Of a stretch of DNA of 59,383 nt, positions 26,601-38,332 are shown in pieces. Numbering within the stretch: the stretch's first letter is position 1; every line of letters starts with the position of its first letter. Made by a program: the position numbers and the translations under genes. The notes under the pieces are model-generated. The model worked only from the letters and a program-made list of their open reading frames with translations, made no database searches and was not told the DNA's origin. Origin of the DNA: 43-108 sp001915545. GTDB lineage: Bacteria > Bacteroidota > Bacteroidia > Bacteroidales > Bacteroidaceae. The stretch is from NCBI GenBank assembly GCA_902491215.1, contig CABUGV010000022.1, positions 1-59,383 of the forward strand. The letters are read 5' to 3'.

Positions 26601-27482
26601 ACAACAGTTCAGCTCAGCAACTGGACTTCAGACGAGCATACAAACGATATGATTCGTGACCTCGTCATCAACTATCTCAAGATGTACAAGCTCCTTGATG
26701 CAGAACTCAAGCGCAAGAAGTTTGCTATCACAATCGGTGATGAACTTCCTTCGGGAATCATCCAGATGGCAAAGGTTTACATCGCAAAGAAGAGAAAGAT
26801 TGGTGTCGGTGATAAGATGGCCGGACGTCACGGTAACAAGGGTATCGTATCAAAGATCGTACGTCAGGAAGATATGCCGTTCCTCGAGGATGGAACACCA
26901 GTTGATATCGTGCTCAACCCGCTGGGTGTGCCTTCACGAATGAACCTCGGTCAGATTTTCGAGGCTGTCCTCGGTTCAGCAGGAAAGAAGCTCGGTCTTA
27001 AGTTCGCAACTCCAATCTTCGACGGTGCATCTCTCGATGACCTCTGCGAATGGACTGACAAAGCAGGTCTTCCACGCTTCGGCAAGACATACCTTTACAA
27101 TGGTGAAACAGGTTTGCGTTTCGACCAGCCGGCTACAGTAGGTATCACATACATGCTTAAGCTCGGTCACATGGTTGAAGACAAGATGCATGCTCGTTCT
27201 ATCGGTCCTTACTCACTCATCACTCAGCAGCCTCTTGGAGGTAAGGCTCAGTTCGGAGGTCAGCGTTTCGGAGAAATGGAAGTCTGGGCATTGGAGGCAT
27301 TCGGTGCATCCCATGTTCTTCAGGAAATACTTACCATCAAGTCTGATGACGTTGTCGGACGTTCAAAGGCTTACGAGGCTATTGTCAAGGGTGATCCTAT
27401 GCCGACTCCAGGCATACCAGAGTCTCTTAACGTATTGCTTCACGAGCTCCGCGGACTTGGTTTGAGCATTACTTTGGAATAA
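23673..27482 (+). CDS. rpoB: DNA-directed RNA polymerase subunit beta
   Basis: Catalytic core subunit of 1269 residues. The rifampicin pocket is recognisable (GTNALSQFMDQ ... THKRRLSALGPGG); the residues at the classical resistance positions are the wild types Asp476, His486 and Ser491 (E. coli 516, 526, 531). Other landmarks are IESPEGPNIGLI, GYNYEDAI and the C-terminal clamp GGQRFGEMEVWALEAFGA. It starts 96 nt after rplL, past the attenuator. Confidence 0.98.
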   Translation: MSKIVNNRVNFASVKNPLPYPDFLDVQLKSFRDFLQLDTPPEKRKNDGLYKVFAENFPIADTRNNFVLEFLDYYIDAPRYSIEECLERGLTYSVPLKAKLKLYCSDPEHEDFDTVIQDVFLGPIPYMTDNGTFVINGAERVVVSQLHRSPGVFFGSSVHANGTPLFSARIIPFKGSWIEFATDINNVMYAYIDRKKKLPVTTLLRAIGFETDKDILRIFNLAEEVKVTKANLKKCLGRKLAARVLKSWNEDFVDEDTGEVVSIERNQVVIDRETVLEEEHIEEILESGVDNILVHQEDANVSDYSIIFNTLQKDPSNSEKEAVVYIYRQLRNADPADDASAREVINNLFFSEKRYDLGDVGRYRINKKLHLDTDPDVRVLTKEDIIEIIKYLVELANSKAVVDDIDHLSNRRVRTVGEQLSNQFAIGLARMSRTIRERMNVRDNEVFTPTDLINAKTISSVINSFFGTNALSQFMDQTNPLAEVTHKRRLSALGPGGLSRERAGFEVRDVHYTHYGRLCPIESPEGPNIGLISSLCVYAKINDLGFIETPYRKVNDGVVDINNDHVLYLSAEEEEAKIIGQGNAPLDDEGHFIRTKVKCRQDADYPVVPPTQVDLMDVAPQQIASIAASLIPFLEHDDAHRALMGSNMMRQAVPLLRTESPIVGTGIEKQVCEDSRTMITAEGDGVIEYVDATTIRVLYDRTEDEEFVSFEPALKEYKIPKFRRTNQNMTIDLRPICDRGQRVKKGDILTEGYATADGELALGRNLLVAYMPWKGYNYEDAIVLNERVVREDLLTSVHVDEFSLEVRETKRGVEELTSDIPNVSEEATKDLDENGIIRVGARVAPGDILIGKITPKGESDPSPEEKLLRAIFGDKAGDVKDASLKATPSLSGVVIDKKLFSRAMKTRASKNADKLILPKIDAEFEDKANDLRAILIDKLLTLTDGKVSQGVKDFMGTVLIPVGSKFIAGALDNIDYTTVQLSNWTSDEHTNDMIRDLVINYLKMYKLLDAELKRKKFAITIGDELPSGIIQMAKVYIAKKRKIGVGDKMAGRHGNKGIVSKIVRQEDMPFLEDGTPVDIVLNPLGVPSRMNLGQIFEAVLGSAGKKLGLKFATPIFDGASLDDLCEWTDKAGLPRFGKTYLYNGETGLRFDQPATVGITYMLKLGHMVEDKMHARSIGPYSLITQQPLGGKAQFGGQRFGEMEVWALEAFGASHVLQEILTIKSDDVVGRSKAYEAIVKGDPMPTPGIPESLNVLLHELRGLGLSITLE

Positions 27483-27510
27483 TATTAATCTTTCATATAT
27501 AATTTGAGAA

Positions 27511-31803
<4,293 letters not shown>

Positions 31804-31834
31804 TTTTTTAGAATCTGAAATCAAATAAATATAA

Positions 31835-31874
31835 GCTCGGCTTTGACATTTAGGTGTCAAGGCCGAGTTTTTTT
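31835..31874 (+). terminator. Intrinsic terminator of the rpoBC operon
   Basis: 13-bp stem with CTCGGC...TTGACA pairing with TGTCAA...GCCGAG, 6-nt loop, then a run of seven T. Confidence 0.93.
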
Positions 31875-31933
31875 GTATCTATATTCTTAGATGCAAAGGC
31901 CTTATTTCTTCTTCCTAACAATACTTTTTATTT

Positions 31934-32060
31934 GTTCTCGTAATTCTGTTTATTTGTTCTCACAGTCTTGCGCTTGATTCTTTGGGCGCTCGCGTTTGTT
32001 TTTTCGAGCGCTTGCGTTTCAATCTGTGAGCGCTCGAAATTTTGTCTGCGTGCCCCTGTA
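31934..32060. repeat. 22-bp-period intergenic array B (3 clear units plus decayed flanks)
   Basis: Cores GGGCGCTCGCG (31984), GAGCGCTTGCG (32006) and GAGCGCTCGAA (32028) start exactly 22 bp apart with 11-nt AT-rich spacers. A decayed unit is visible at 32050 (GTGCCCCTGTA). Upstream, TTTGTTCTC occurs at 31931 and 31953, again 22 bp apart but out of phase with the main array. It lies in the gene-free stretch after rpoC; nothing else was seen there. Confidence 0.8.
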
Positions 32061-32093
32061 AAACCTTAAGGTGCGCTCTGTCTTTTCATTTTC

Positions 32094-32692
32094 TTGTATG
32101 ACGGCGTATCCTATGCCATAAGCATATTTCTTGTTTTATCTCTTTTATTTTATCCCAAATCGGTCATTAGGATTTGGGTTTATGAGATAGGTTGTCTTTG
32201 TGGACGCTTTATATTGTCTTCGGCACTTCTTATGCTGGTCTATTTGCTTCTGTTGAAGAAGAGTGCACCGTTCGTCTTTTCCCGCGTATACCTTCTTGCT
32301 GTACCTTTCCTGTCGCTGATTATGACTTTCCTGTCCATAGAAATCGGCGAAAAAGCCCCGACAGTAGTTTATGTTGACGCAGCTTCCTCTTTGCCTGCAT
32401 CGTCAGACGCGGCCGTTAAAACAGCAATGCCCGATAATGTTGAGTATACGTTGTCTGATGTAGCAGAAAGTCTGCCGTCGATGTCTTTGAGCGATGTGCT
32501 GACTGCTGTCTATATACTTGTGTCTGCAGTGCTGTTTATACACCTTGTGTACGGCGTTTGCAGTATCTTGTTTCTCCGACATAAATCGCGTAAATATAGG
32601 TTCGGACGGTTGAATATGTGTCGTTCTGCCTGTTCCAGAGTCAGTACCTGTTCAGATGATTCTGTTTGCAAATTTTATTAACCGTAGGCTGT
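32094..32692 (+). pseudogene. Decayed N-terminal fragment of an M56/BlaR1-like membrane protein
   Basis: An open frame of 195 residues (32094-32681) begins only with a TTG. It contains LVYLLLLKKSAPFVFSRVYLL and a later hydrophobic stretch followed by FLRHKSRKYRFGR, which resemble the first membrane segments of BlaR1/MecR1-type M56 proteins. The HExxH peptidase motif and everything after it are missing. After about 32650 the +1 frame reads ILFANFINRRL, which may be a shifted continuation. There is no BlaI-type repressor gene nearby. Read as a gene remnant; a small functional membrane protein cannot be excluded. Confidence 0.45.
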
Positions 32693-32728
32693 GAAGCTGT
32701 TTCCGGCCTTAAATAAATATTGAACAAT

Positions 32729-33361
32729 ATGAAATGTATAGATAAAAGACTGAGTGTCGTGCTCTTTACTGTGGCGCTTTTTGCAGTAACTTCATTGCTC
32801 GGATGCAAGACCAAAGCTGGAGCGCAGAGTTTGTTGCTGCGCCCTGAGAACCGTAAGCCCGAACTGGTTCGTCCTGCACGCTCATACCGTATTATCGACG
32901 AACAGACATTTCCCGCATACACAAACGTGCAGGTTGCAGATCCGCTCAGTGACCGGCTGTCTAAATCGTATCCCATAGTAGGAATCTGGCGTACTCCTAA
33001 AGCCACTTATGTGGAATACGCGTGGATGCCTTATGGTGATTGGTGGTGGATAAGATTTGAAAGTGAAACTTATCTGCGTGACCATGACACTGGCGATTGC
33101 TATAAGTTGAGAGATGTTGAGTACTTCCCACTTGACACGTGCTTCTTTATCGGTCAGCAGGCAGGCCAGTGCGTCAAATTCGTACTTGTATTTCCTCCGT
33201 TGCCTGACCGTGTGGAAAAAGTAGATTATATTTATACTGTTGGCCAGACGAGGGACAATATGGAAATCGGTGACCCTGTTCTTGACATCGATGTGCGGAA
33301 ACTTGAAGAGATTTCTTTGGAAAATGCGCAGAAACCGCGCAGTGGAAAGATTATTTACTGA
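32729..33361 (+). CDS. Putative lipoprotein of unknown function
   Basis: A 210-residue protein with a signal peptide ending in the lipobox SLLGC, so it is predicted to be lipid-anchored in the envelope. The mature part is rich in aromatic residues (GDWWWIRF, YFPLDTCFF) and basic-acidic loops; no known family was recognised. ATG at 32729 is chosen over the in-frame TTG at 32720. It is bounded by a decayed gene upstream and a terminator at 33506-33537. Confidence 0.75.
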   Translation: MKCIDKRLSVVLFTVALFAVTSLLGCKTKAGAQSLLLRPENRKPELVRPARSYRIIDEQTFPAYTNVQVADPLSDRLSKSYPIVGIWRTPKATYVEYAWMPYGDWWWIRFESETYLRDHDTGDCYKLRDVEYFPLDTCFFIGQQAGQCVKFVLVFPPLPDRVEKVDYIYTVGQTRDNMEIGDPVLDIDVRKLEEISLENAQKPRSGKIIY

Positions 33362-33671
33362 TAAAGGCTTCTGTCGCTGTAGGTTTTGCATTGCAGGCAG
33401 GTTAGTGTAATTATGTTTGGAATGATATTTGGTAGATTTAAAGTGAGTATAGTATTATAGTATTTAAGAAAGAAAAAGGGTGGATTTAAAACCTGCTTTT
33501 GATGTAGAGAGATGTACTGTGTGTGCATCTCTTTTTTGTGCCTGCGGTCTGCGTCTGAGCGTCGCTTTTGGTGTGCTGTTTCCTGTTTAGTTGGAGCTTA
33601 CGCCATTAATTCCTAACTTTGCGGCTGTTTTAGGTTCCTGAACTTTTAAAAATGCGAAAAATCGGTATTTT
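33362..33671. promoter_or_regulatory. Intergenic region with MATE promoter
   Basis: Contains the terminator listed below and, for the MATE gene, TTGG at 33591-33594, a 19-nt spacer and TAACTTTG at 33614-33621. The remaining part holds no recognisable gene. Confidence 0.6.
33506..33537 (+). terminator. Intrinsic terminator after the lipoprotein gene
   Basis: Stem AGAGATG/CATCTCT with an 11-nt loop, followed by TTTTTT. Confidence 0.75.
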
Positions 33672-35003
33672 ATGATTACATACAAGAAACATTACAAATC
33701 TCTTATCGTACTTGGTGTCCCTATTATCATAGGCCAGATGGGTACCATTGCACAGTCGTTTGCCGACACTGTAATGGTCGGCCACTACGGCACGCTGGAA
33801 CTGTCGTCGGCAGGTTTCACCAACAATGTGTTCAATCTCATTCTGATTGCCATGATGGGATTTTCCTACGGCAGCACCCCCGTCATCGGCGGATACTACG
33901 GACGCGGCGACCAGCTCGATGCCGGACGCGTGATGAAGGAAAGCATATTGAGCAACATCATGGTTTGGGCCCTGGCTCTTTTTGCTGCTACAATCGTGTA
34001 CGTGAATCTTGAAAACATGGGCCAGCCTTCCGAGCTCATGCACCTCATCAAGCCGTATTTCCTCGTGCTTCTGGCTTCGCTCCTTCCGCAGGCTATATTC
34101 AATGCCATGAAGCAGTTCTGCGACGGTGTGGCCGACACGCGTACCCCGATGTGGATTATGCTTATGGGCAACGTGCTCAACATCATTGGCAATTACTGTC
34201 TGATTTTCGGTAAGTTCGGTTGTCCTGAGATGGGACTTCTCGGTGCCGGTCTTTCCACCCTTTTTGCACGTATAGTCATGGCCATATCCATTGTTGGAGT
34301 GGTGTTTGCTTCCGCACGCTATAAAGTTTATATTTCCGGCTTCAAGATGCCTGCAACGCGTTCCGGCTTCAAGCATCTCTGCCGTCTCGGTTTCCCTATA
34401 AGTCTGCAGATGGGCATGGAGGCTTCGTCTTTCAACATCTGTGCCGTCATGATGGGATGGCTCGGTGCCGGTGCCTTGGCCGCACATCAGATAATGTGTA
34501 CCGTCGGTTCTCTCTGCTTTATGATTTATTACGGCATAGGAGCCTCTACGGCTGTGCGCATAAGCCATTTCCGCGGTCGTGGCGACTGGGTCGAGGTTCG
34601 CCGTTCTGCTTTTGCCGGATTCTCGATGACGTTGCTGGCCGGTGTTTGCATTTCGTGCATGATATTCATTTTCCGCACCGAGCTCATATCGTTGTTTACT
34701 TCCGATGCTGACGTTGTAGTCATCGCCCTCACCATTATTCCACCCCTGATGATATATCAGTTCGGCGACAGCATGCAGACCGTCTTTGCAAATGCTCTCC
34801 GTGCCATTGAGGATGTCAAGATGATGATGATACATGCTTTCATTGCATACGTACTTGTTTCTATCCCGTTGAGTGCACTTTTTGCTTTCGGATTTGGATG
34901 GGGACCGGCCGGAATCTGGTATGCTTTCCCGTTCGGACTTACCACGGCAGGCGTACTTTTCTACACACGTTTCAACGCCCAGACAAAGAAGAAACTGGCT
35001 TGA
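33672..35003 (+). CDS. MATE family efflux transporter
   Basis: A 443-residue inner-membrane protein with about twelve hydrophobic segments in two related halves, typical of NorM/DinF-type antiporters that export cationic drugs or metabolites using Na+ or H+. Landmarks are GVPIIIGQMGTIAQSFADTVMVG in the first helix region, GAGLSTLFARI in the middle, and the second-half repeat LGFPISLQMGMEASSF. Substrate unknown. It stands alone with its own promoter. Confidence 0.93.
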   Translation: MITYKKHYKSLIVLGVPIIIGQMGTIAQSFADTVMVGHYGTLELSSAGFTNNVFNLILIAMMGFSYGSTPVIGGYYGRGDQLDAGRVMKESILSNIMVWALALFAATIVYVNLENMGQPSELMHLIKPYFLVLLASLLPQAIFNAMKQFCDGVADTRTPMWIMLMGNVLNIIGNYCLIFGKFGCPEMGLLGAGLSTLFARIVMAISIVGVVFASARYKVYISGFKMPATRSGFKHLCRLGFPISLQMGMEASSFNICAVMMGWLGAGALAAHQIMCTVGSLCFMIYYGIGASTAVRISHFRGRGDWVEVRRSAFAGFSMTLLAGVCISCMIFIFRTELISLFTSDADVVVIALTIIPPLMIYQFGDSMQTVFANALRAIEDVKMMMIHAFIAYVLVSIPLSALFAFGFGWGPAGIWYAFPFGLTTAGVLFYTRFNAQTKKKLA

Positions 35004-35034
35004 CCTTCCGGCATCTGCGATGCAAAAGTTTTAC

Positions 35035-35134
35035 AACTGTGCTGAAGACATGCTGTAACTGTGCTGATAATGCATTTCCCAGGCAACTGTTGTGCCTTTG
35101 ATGGTTTGTTTATGTCTGCTATTTCATATCTTTG
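35035..35134 (+). promoter_or_regulatory. GH43 promoter with upstream 22-bp-spaced direct repeats
   Basis: Promoter TTTG at 35105-35108, an 18-nt spacer and TATCTTTG at 35127-35134. Upstream, the 11-mer AACTGTGCTGA occurs at 35035 and again at 35057, exactly 22 bp apart, and a partial third copy AACTGTTGTGCC begins at 35085. Two-turn direct repeats before a promoter are the layout expected for an AraC-type activator. Confidence 0.55.
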
Positions 35135-35166
35135 CGGACATAAACAACCATTATTTCTATTTGCTT

Positions 35167-38100
35167 ATGAAAAAACTCTTTTTCTGTGTTGCACTTTCGT
35201 CTTCAGTCTTGTTTCCAGTCGAAATGGCGGCGCATTCTGATTTCTTATGCCGTAATGTATTTAAGCTCGGCTTTGAAACCGATTTGTCTTTCACCAATAA
35301 AGTTCCTTTTTTATCAGCATCTGAGAAAAGTATGTCTTCATACGACAAGGCGCGCTATGCCGATGCTTCGCCTGAGAATCCGGTGCTGATGGAAGATGCG
35401 ATAACCAATCCTAGCTTTGAGAGCAAATCATTGTCGGGATGGACAAACGACGGAATGGCCGCGCAGACAAACAATTCTCCTGCTGACCAGGGTTGGCAGA
35501 AAGATGGAACGGTATATGCAGAAAGATGGCGCAGTACGAGCGTTTCATTGGGCGACGCTTCCATCATACAGCGCGTGTCCGGTCTGCCGGACGGCAAATA
35601 CGTGCTTAAGGTTAGGGGACATGCTGTCAATCAGTCTGGTACACCGGCTGTAGTGTCCGGCGCTGCTTTTTTCGCCGGGCGGTTTGAAACTCCGGTATCT
35701 GCCGGCGGTGAATATGAGGTGGAGGCAGTAACGGTAGACGGGTATCTTGATATTGGAATGAAGGCTGTCAATTCAGATGCCAACTGGATTGCCTGCGACA
35801 ATTTCCGTCTGTATTATCTCGGACGAAGTTTGGAAGCTTTCAAGGAACTGTTGTCTTTGAAGCTCAAGGATGCGGTTGAGGATACTGTGTCTGCCGGTAA
35901 ACCTGGATATTTCAATCAGGATGGTCTTGCCGAGGCCATAAAGAAGGCTGAATCTGTGGAACAGACGGAAGATGCTGTCGTAGAGGCAATACATCTTCTG
36001 GATGCGGCTATGCAGGAAACAGAGGCTATAATTTCTGAATATGAACCATTGAAGAATGCCATTGAAGGACTCAAGGGACTTATTGAATCTTCCGGTTATC
36101 CCGATGAGTCTTTCGGCAAGTTGTATCTGGATAAGCTGGAGAATGCTTATAACGGTGCCGAAGATGCCCGTAAGCAGATTCCCGACCTGCTTGCATTGGC
36201 AGAGGAGTGCATGGCTCGTTTGTCAGATTATGAACGTCTCGGATGCAGTATTAATTCTGCAGAACTTCTCATAAATAATTCCAATTATCCTGGACGAAGT
36301 GATTTTCGTGACGCTATAAATGAAATTCGTGATATTTATGACGAGCCTTCCGATAAGGATATAAACGAGGCTCTGAAAAAACTTGCCGAGGCGAGCGATG
36401 CATACGTCGCAACACGCAGGTCGATGGTGATAAATGTCAGAAACGGAGCCATGTGGAAGGACAACCGAGGTATACCTGTTCAGGCGCACGGTGCCGGTTT
36501 CGTGCAGGTGGGTGAAACATGGTATATGATAGGCGAGGACCGTTCGAAGAGTGTTTCGGACATAAACATGTATAAGTCGAAGGATTTGAAGAACTGGACA
36601 TTTGTTGGCAACATCGTTTCTAAGTCTACACATCCGGCTCTTGCAGACGGTACGCGTTTCATTGAACGTCCGAAGATTATGTATTGTGCCAAGACCGGAC
36701 AGTTCGTTATCTGGTGTCATTGGGAAGGCCAATACTATGAACCGTCTGAAGCCGCTGTTTTCTATAGCGATAATGTTGAGGGACCTTATAAATTCCACTG
36801 GGGCGGACGTCCTATGGGTATAGCTTCGCGCGACTGCAATGTCTTCGTTGACGATGACGGAAAGGCTTATTTCATTTCTACTACCAACGGCAACCACGAT
36901 TTGGGATTGTTCGAGCTCTCGGATGATTATCTTGATATTGTCAAGCACACAACGATCTTTGCCGGTCAGGGACGCGAAGCTCCGGCACTCGTTAGGGTAG
37001 GCGATACCTACTATATGCTCTCTTCCGCTTGTTCGGGTTGGGATCCTAACCAGTGCAAGGTGGCATGGTCGAAGTCGCTGACTTCTGGATGGTCTTCTCT
37101 TCGGAGTATCGGCAATCCGATTGCCTTCGACACACAGGCTGCATCAATCCTAAAGGTTAAGGGCGACGACGGAACTTCTTATCTTTACGTCGGTGACAGA
37201 TGGCAGGATCCAGGTTTGGCCGAGTCGAAGACCATTATTTTCCCTGTTGATTTTGAAGACGGTACTTGTGTATATGATTATCGTCAGCAGTTTGATATTG
37301 ATATGGGACGTGGCACATGGAGTGAAGCAGATGTTGAGTCCAAGCGTCTTCCAAGGACCGGATGGACTATAACTGATGTTTCAAGCGAAGAAACCAGCGG
37401 TGAGAATGGACGTGCCGTAAATATCCTTGATGGCGAGATTGGTACTATATGGCATACTAAGTACAGTGGCGGTACAGCTCAGGCGCCTCACTCTGTATGC
37501 ATTGACATGAAGAACGTGTATGAAATATCAGGATTCCATAGTGTTCCGCGCCGTGACAATTCTACTAACGGTCTAATACGCGAGTATATATTCTACGTCA
37601 GTGTTGATGGAAAGAACTGGCAGGCTGTTTCTGGAGGCAGTTGGATGCCGTATGATTCAGATGTGTATTTCGAACCTGTCAAGGCGCGTTATGTGAAGCT
37701 CGAAGCTCTGTCGGGAACTTATGCTTCTATGTCGGAGTTTTATGTTCTTCATGATACTGACGAGAACAGATCGGACAAGATGATTCCGTATTATACCTTG
37801 AACTCTGGTGCACCGGTGAATTCTTCTGTTGTCGAAGCAGAAGTCGGAGACGATGTCAAGTTCTCTACAGCAACTGAAGGAGCGTATTACGGAACGTGGG
37901 CTTTCTCAGGACCAAACGATATTAAATCGTCTGTTCGCGAATATACAATTAATAATCTATCTGTTTCTGATTCAGGTGTATATACAAGCCTTTATCTGAA
38001 CCCTTACAACTACAGCAACCGTGTAGACTACACTTTGAAGGTTGTCGATGCCACATCTGTTGATGAAGTAGCTTCCGGCAGTGCTGAAGTAGTTTCTGTT

Positions 38101-38214
38101 CGTTATTATGACCTGAACGGTACAGAACTTAAGGCTCCTTTGAAAGGCCGATGCTGCATCGTCAAGAAGATATATGACGATGGAACAGTGACGGTGGAGA
38201 AATCTGTTTATTGA
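35167..38214 (+). CDS. Secreted GH43 (subfamily 24/34-like) exo-beta-1,3-galactanase-like enzyme
   Basis: A 1015-residue exported protein. Order: signal peptide (MKKLFFCVALSSSVLF); a jelly-roll carbohydrate-binding-like module with NPSFES...LSGW (about 78-220); a helical linker (225-415); a GH43 five-bladed propeller (about 420-725); an F5/8-type-C/CBM32-like domain (about 730-875); an Ig-like domain; and a T9SS-type tail. The propeller has QAHGAGF, ERPKIMY, SRDCNVFVDDDGKAY and EAPALVRVGDTYYM with the acid Glu in REAP, plus the SACSGWDPN loop seen in exo-1,3-galactanases. Likely acts on arabinogalactan side chains. ATG at 35167 is chosen because it starts the signal peptide; the frame is open from 35092. 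Confidence 0.85.
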   Translation: MKKLFFCVALSSSVLFPVEMAAHSDFLCRNVFKLGFETDLSFTNKVPFLSASEKSMSSYDKARYADASPENPVLMEDAITNPSFESKSLSGWTNDGMAAQTNNSPADQGWQKDGTVYAERWRSTSVSLGDASIIQRVSGLPDGKYVLKVRGHAVNQSGTPAVVSGAAFFAGRFETPVSAGGEYEVEAVTVDGYLDIGMKAVNSDANWIACDNFRLYYLGRSLEAFKELLSLKLKDAVEDTVSAGKPGYFNQDGLAEAIKKAESVEQTEDAVVEAIHLLDAAMQETEAIISEYEPLKNAIEGLKGLIESSGYPDESFGKLYLDKLENAYNGAEDARKQIPDLLALAEECMARLSDYERLGCSINSAELLINNSNYPGRSDFRDAINEIRDIYDEPSDKDINEALKKLAEASDAYVATRRSMVINVRNGAMWKDNRGIPVQAHGAGFVQVGETWYMIGEDRSKSVSDINMYKSKDLKNWTFVGNIVSKSTHPALADGTRFIERPKIMYCAKTGQFVIWCHWEGQYYEPSEAAVFYSDNVEGPYKFHWGGRPMGIASRDCNVFVDDDGKAYFISTTNGNHDLGLFELSDDYLDIVKHTTIFAGQGREAPALVRVGDTYYMLSSACSGWDPNQCKVAWSKSLTSGWSSLRSIGNPIAFDTQAASILKVKGDDGTSYLYVGDRWQDPGLAESKTIIFPVDFEDGTCVYDYRQQFDIDMGRGTWSEADVESKRLPRTGWTITDVSSEETSGENGRAVNILDGEIGTIWHTKYSGGTAQAPHSVCIDMKNVYEISGFHSVPRRDNSTNGLIREYIFYVSVDGKNWQAVSGGSWMPYDSDVYFEPVKARYVKLEALSGTYASMSEFYVLHDTDENRSDKMIPYYTLNSGAPVNSSVVEAEVGDDVKFSTATEGAYYGTWAFSGPNDIKSSVREYTINNLSVSDSGVYTSLYLNPYNYSNRVDYTLKVVDATSVDEVASGSAEVVSVRYYDLNGTELKAPLKGRCCIVKKIYDDGTVTVEKSVY

Positions 38215-38266
38215 TTACTACCTTAACTTTCGATAAATCTATCTTCTGATTTAATGTTATTTCATG

Positions 38267-38295
38267 AAAAAAGCCCGGTTGAAGCCGGGCTTTTT
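38267..38295. terminator. Bidirectional terminator between GH43 and PL11 genes
   Basis: Stem AAAAGCCCGG/CCGGGCTTTT with a short loop and T/A runs on both sides; it separates convergent genes. Confidence 0.9.
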
Positions 38296-38332
38296 CTTTG
38301 AGTGGGGCTTTGACAGCCTTGACCTCACCATT

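Noticed and set aside
33630..34835. 401-residue open frame on the minus strand opposite the MATE gene
   Set aside because: The composition is His/Arg/Glu-rich without domain features, and the plus strand encodes a clear MATE transporter; it is an antisense shadow.
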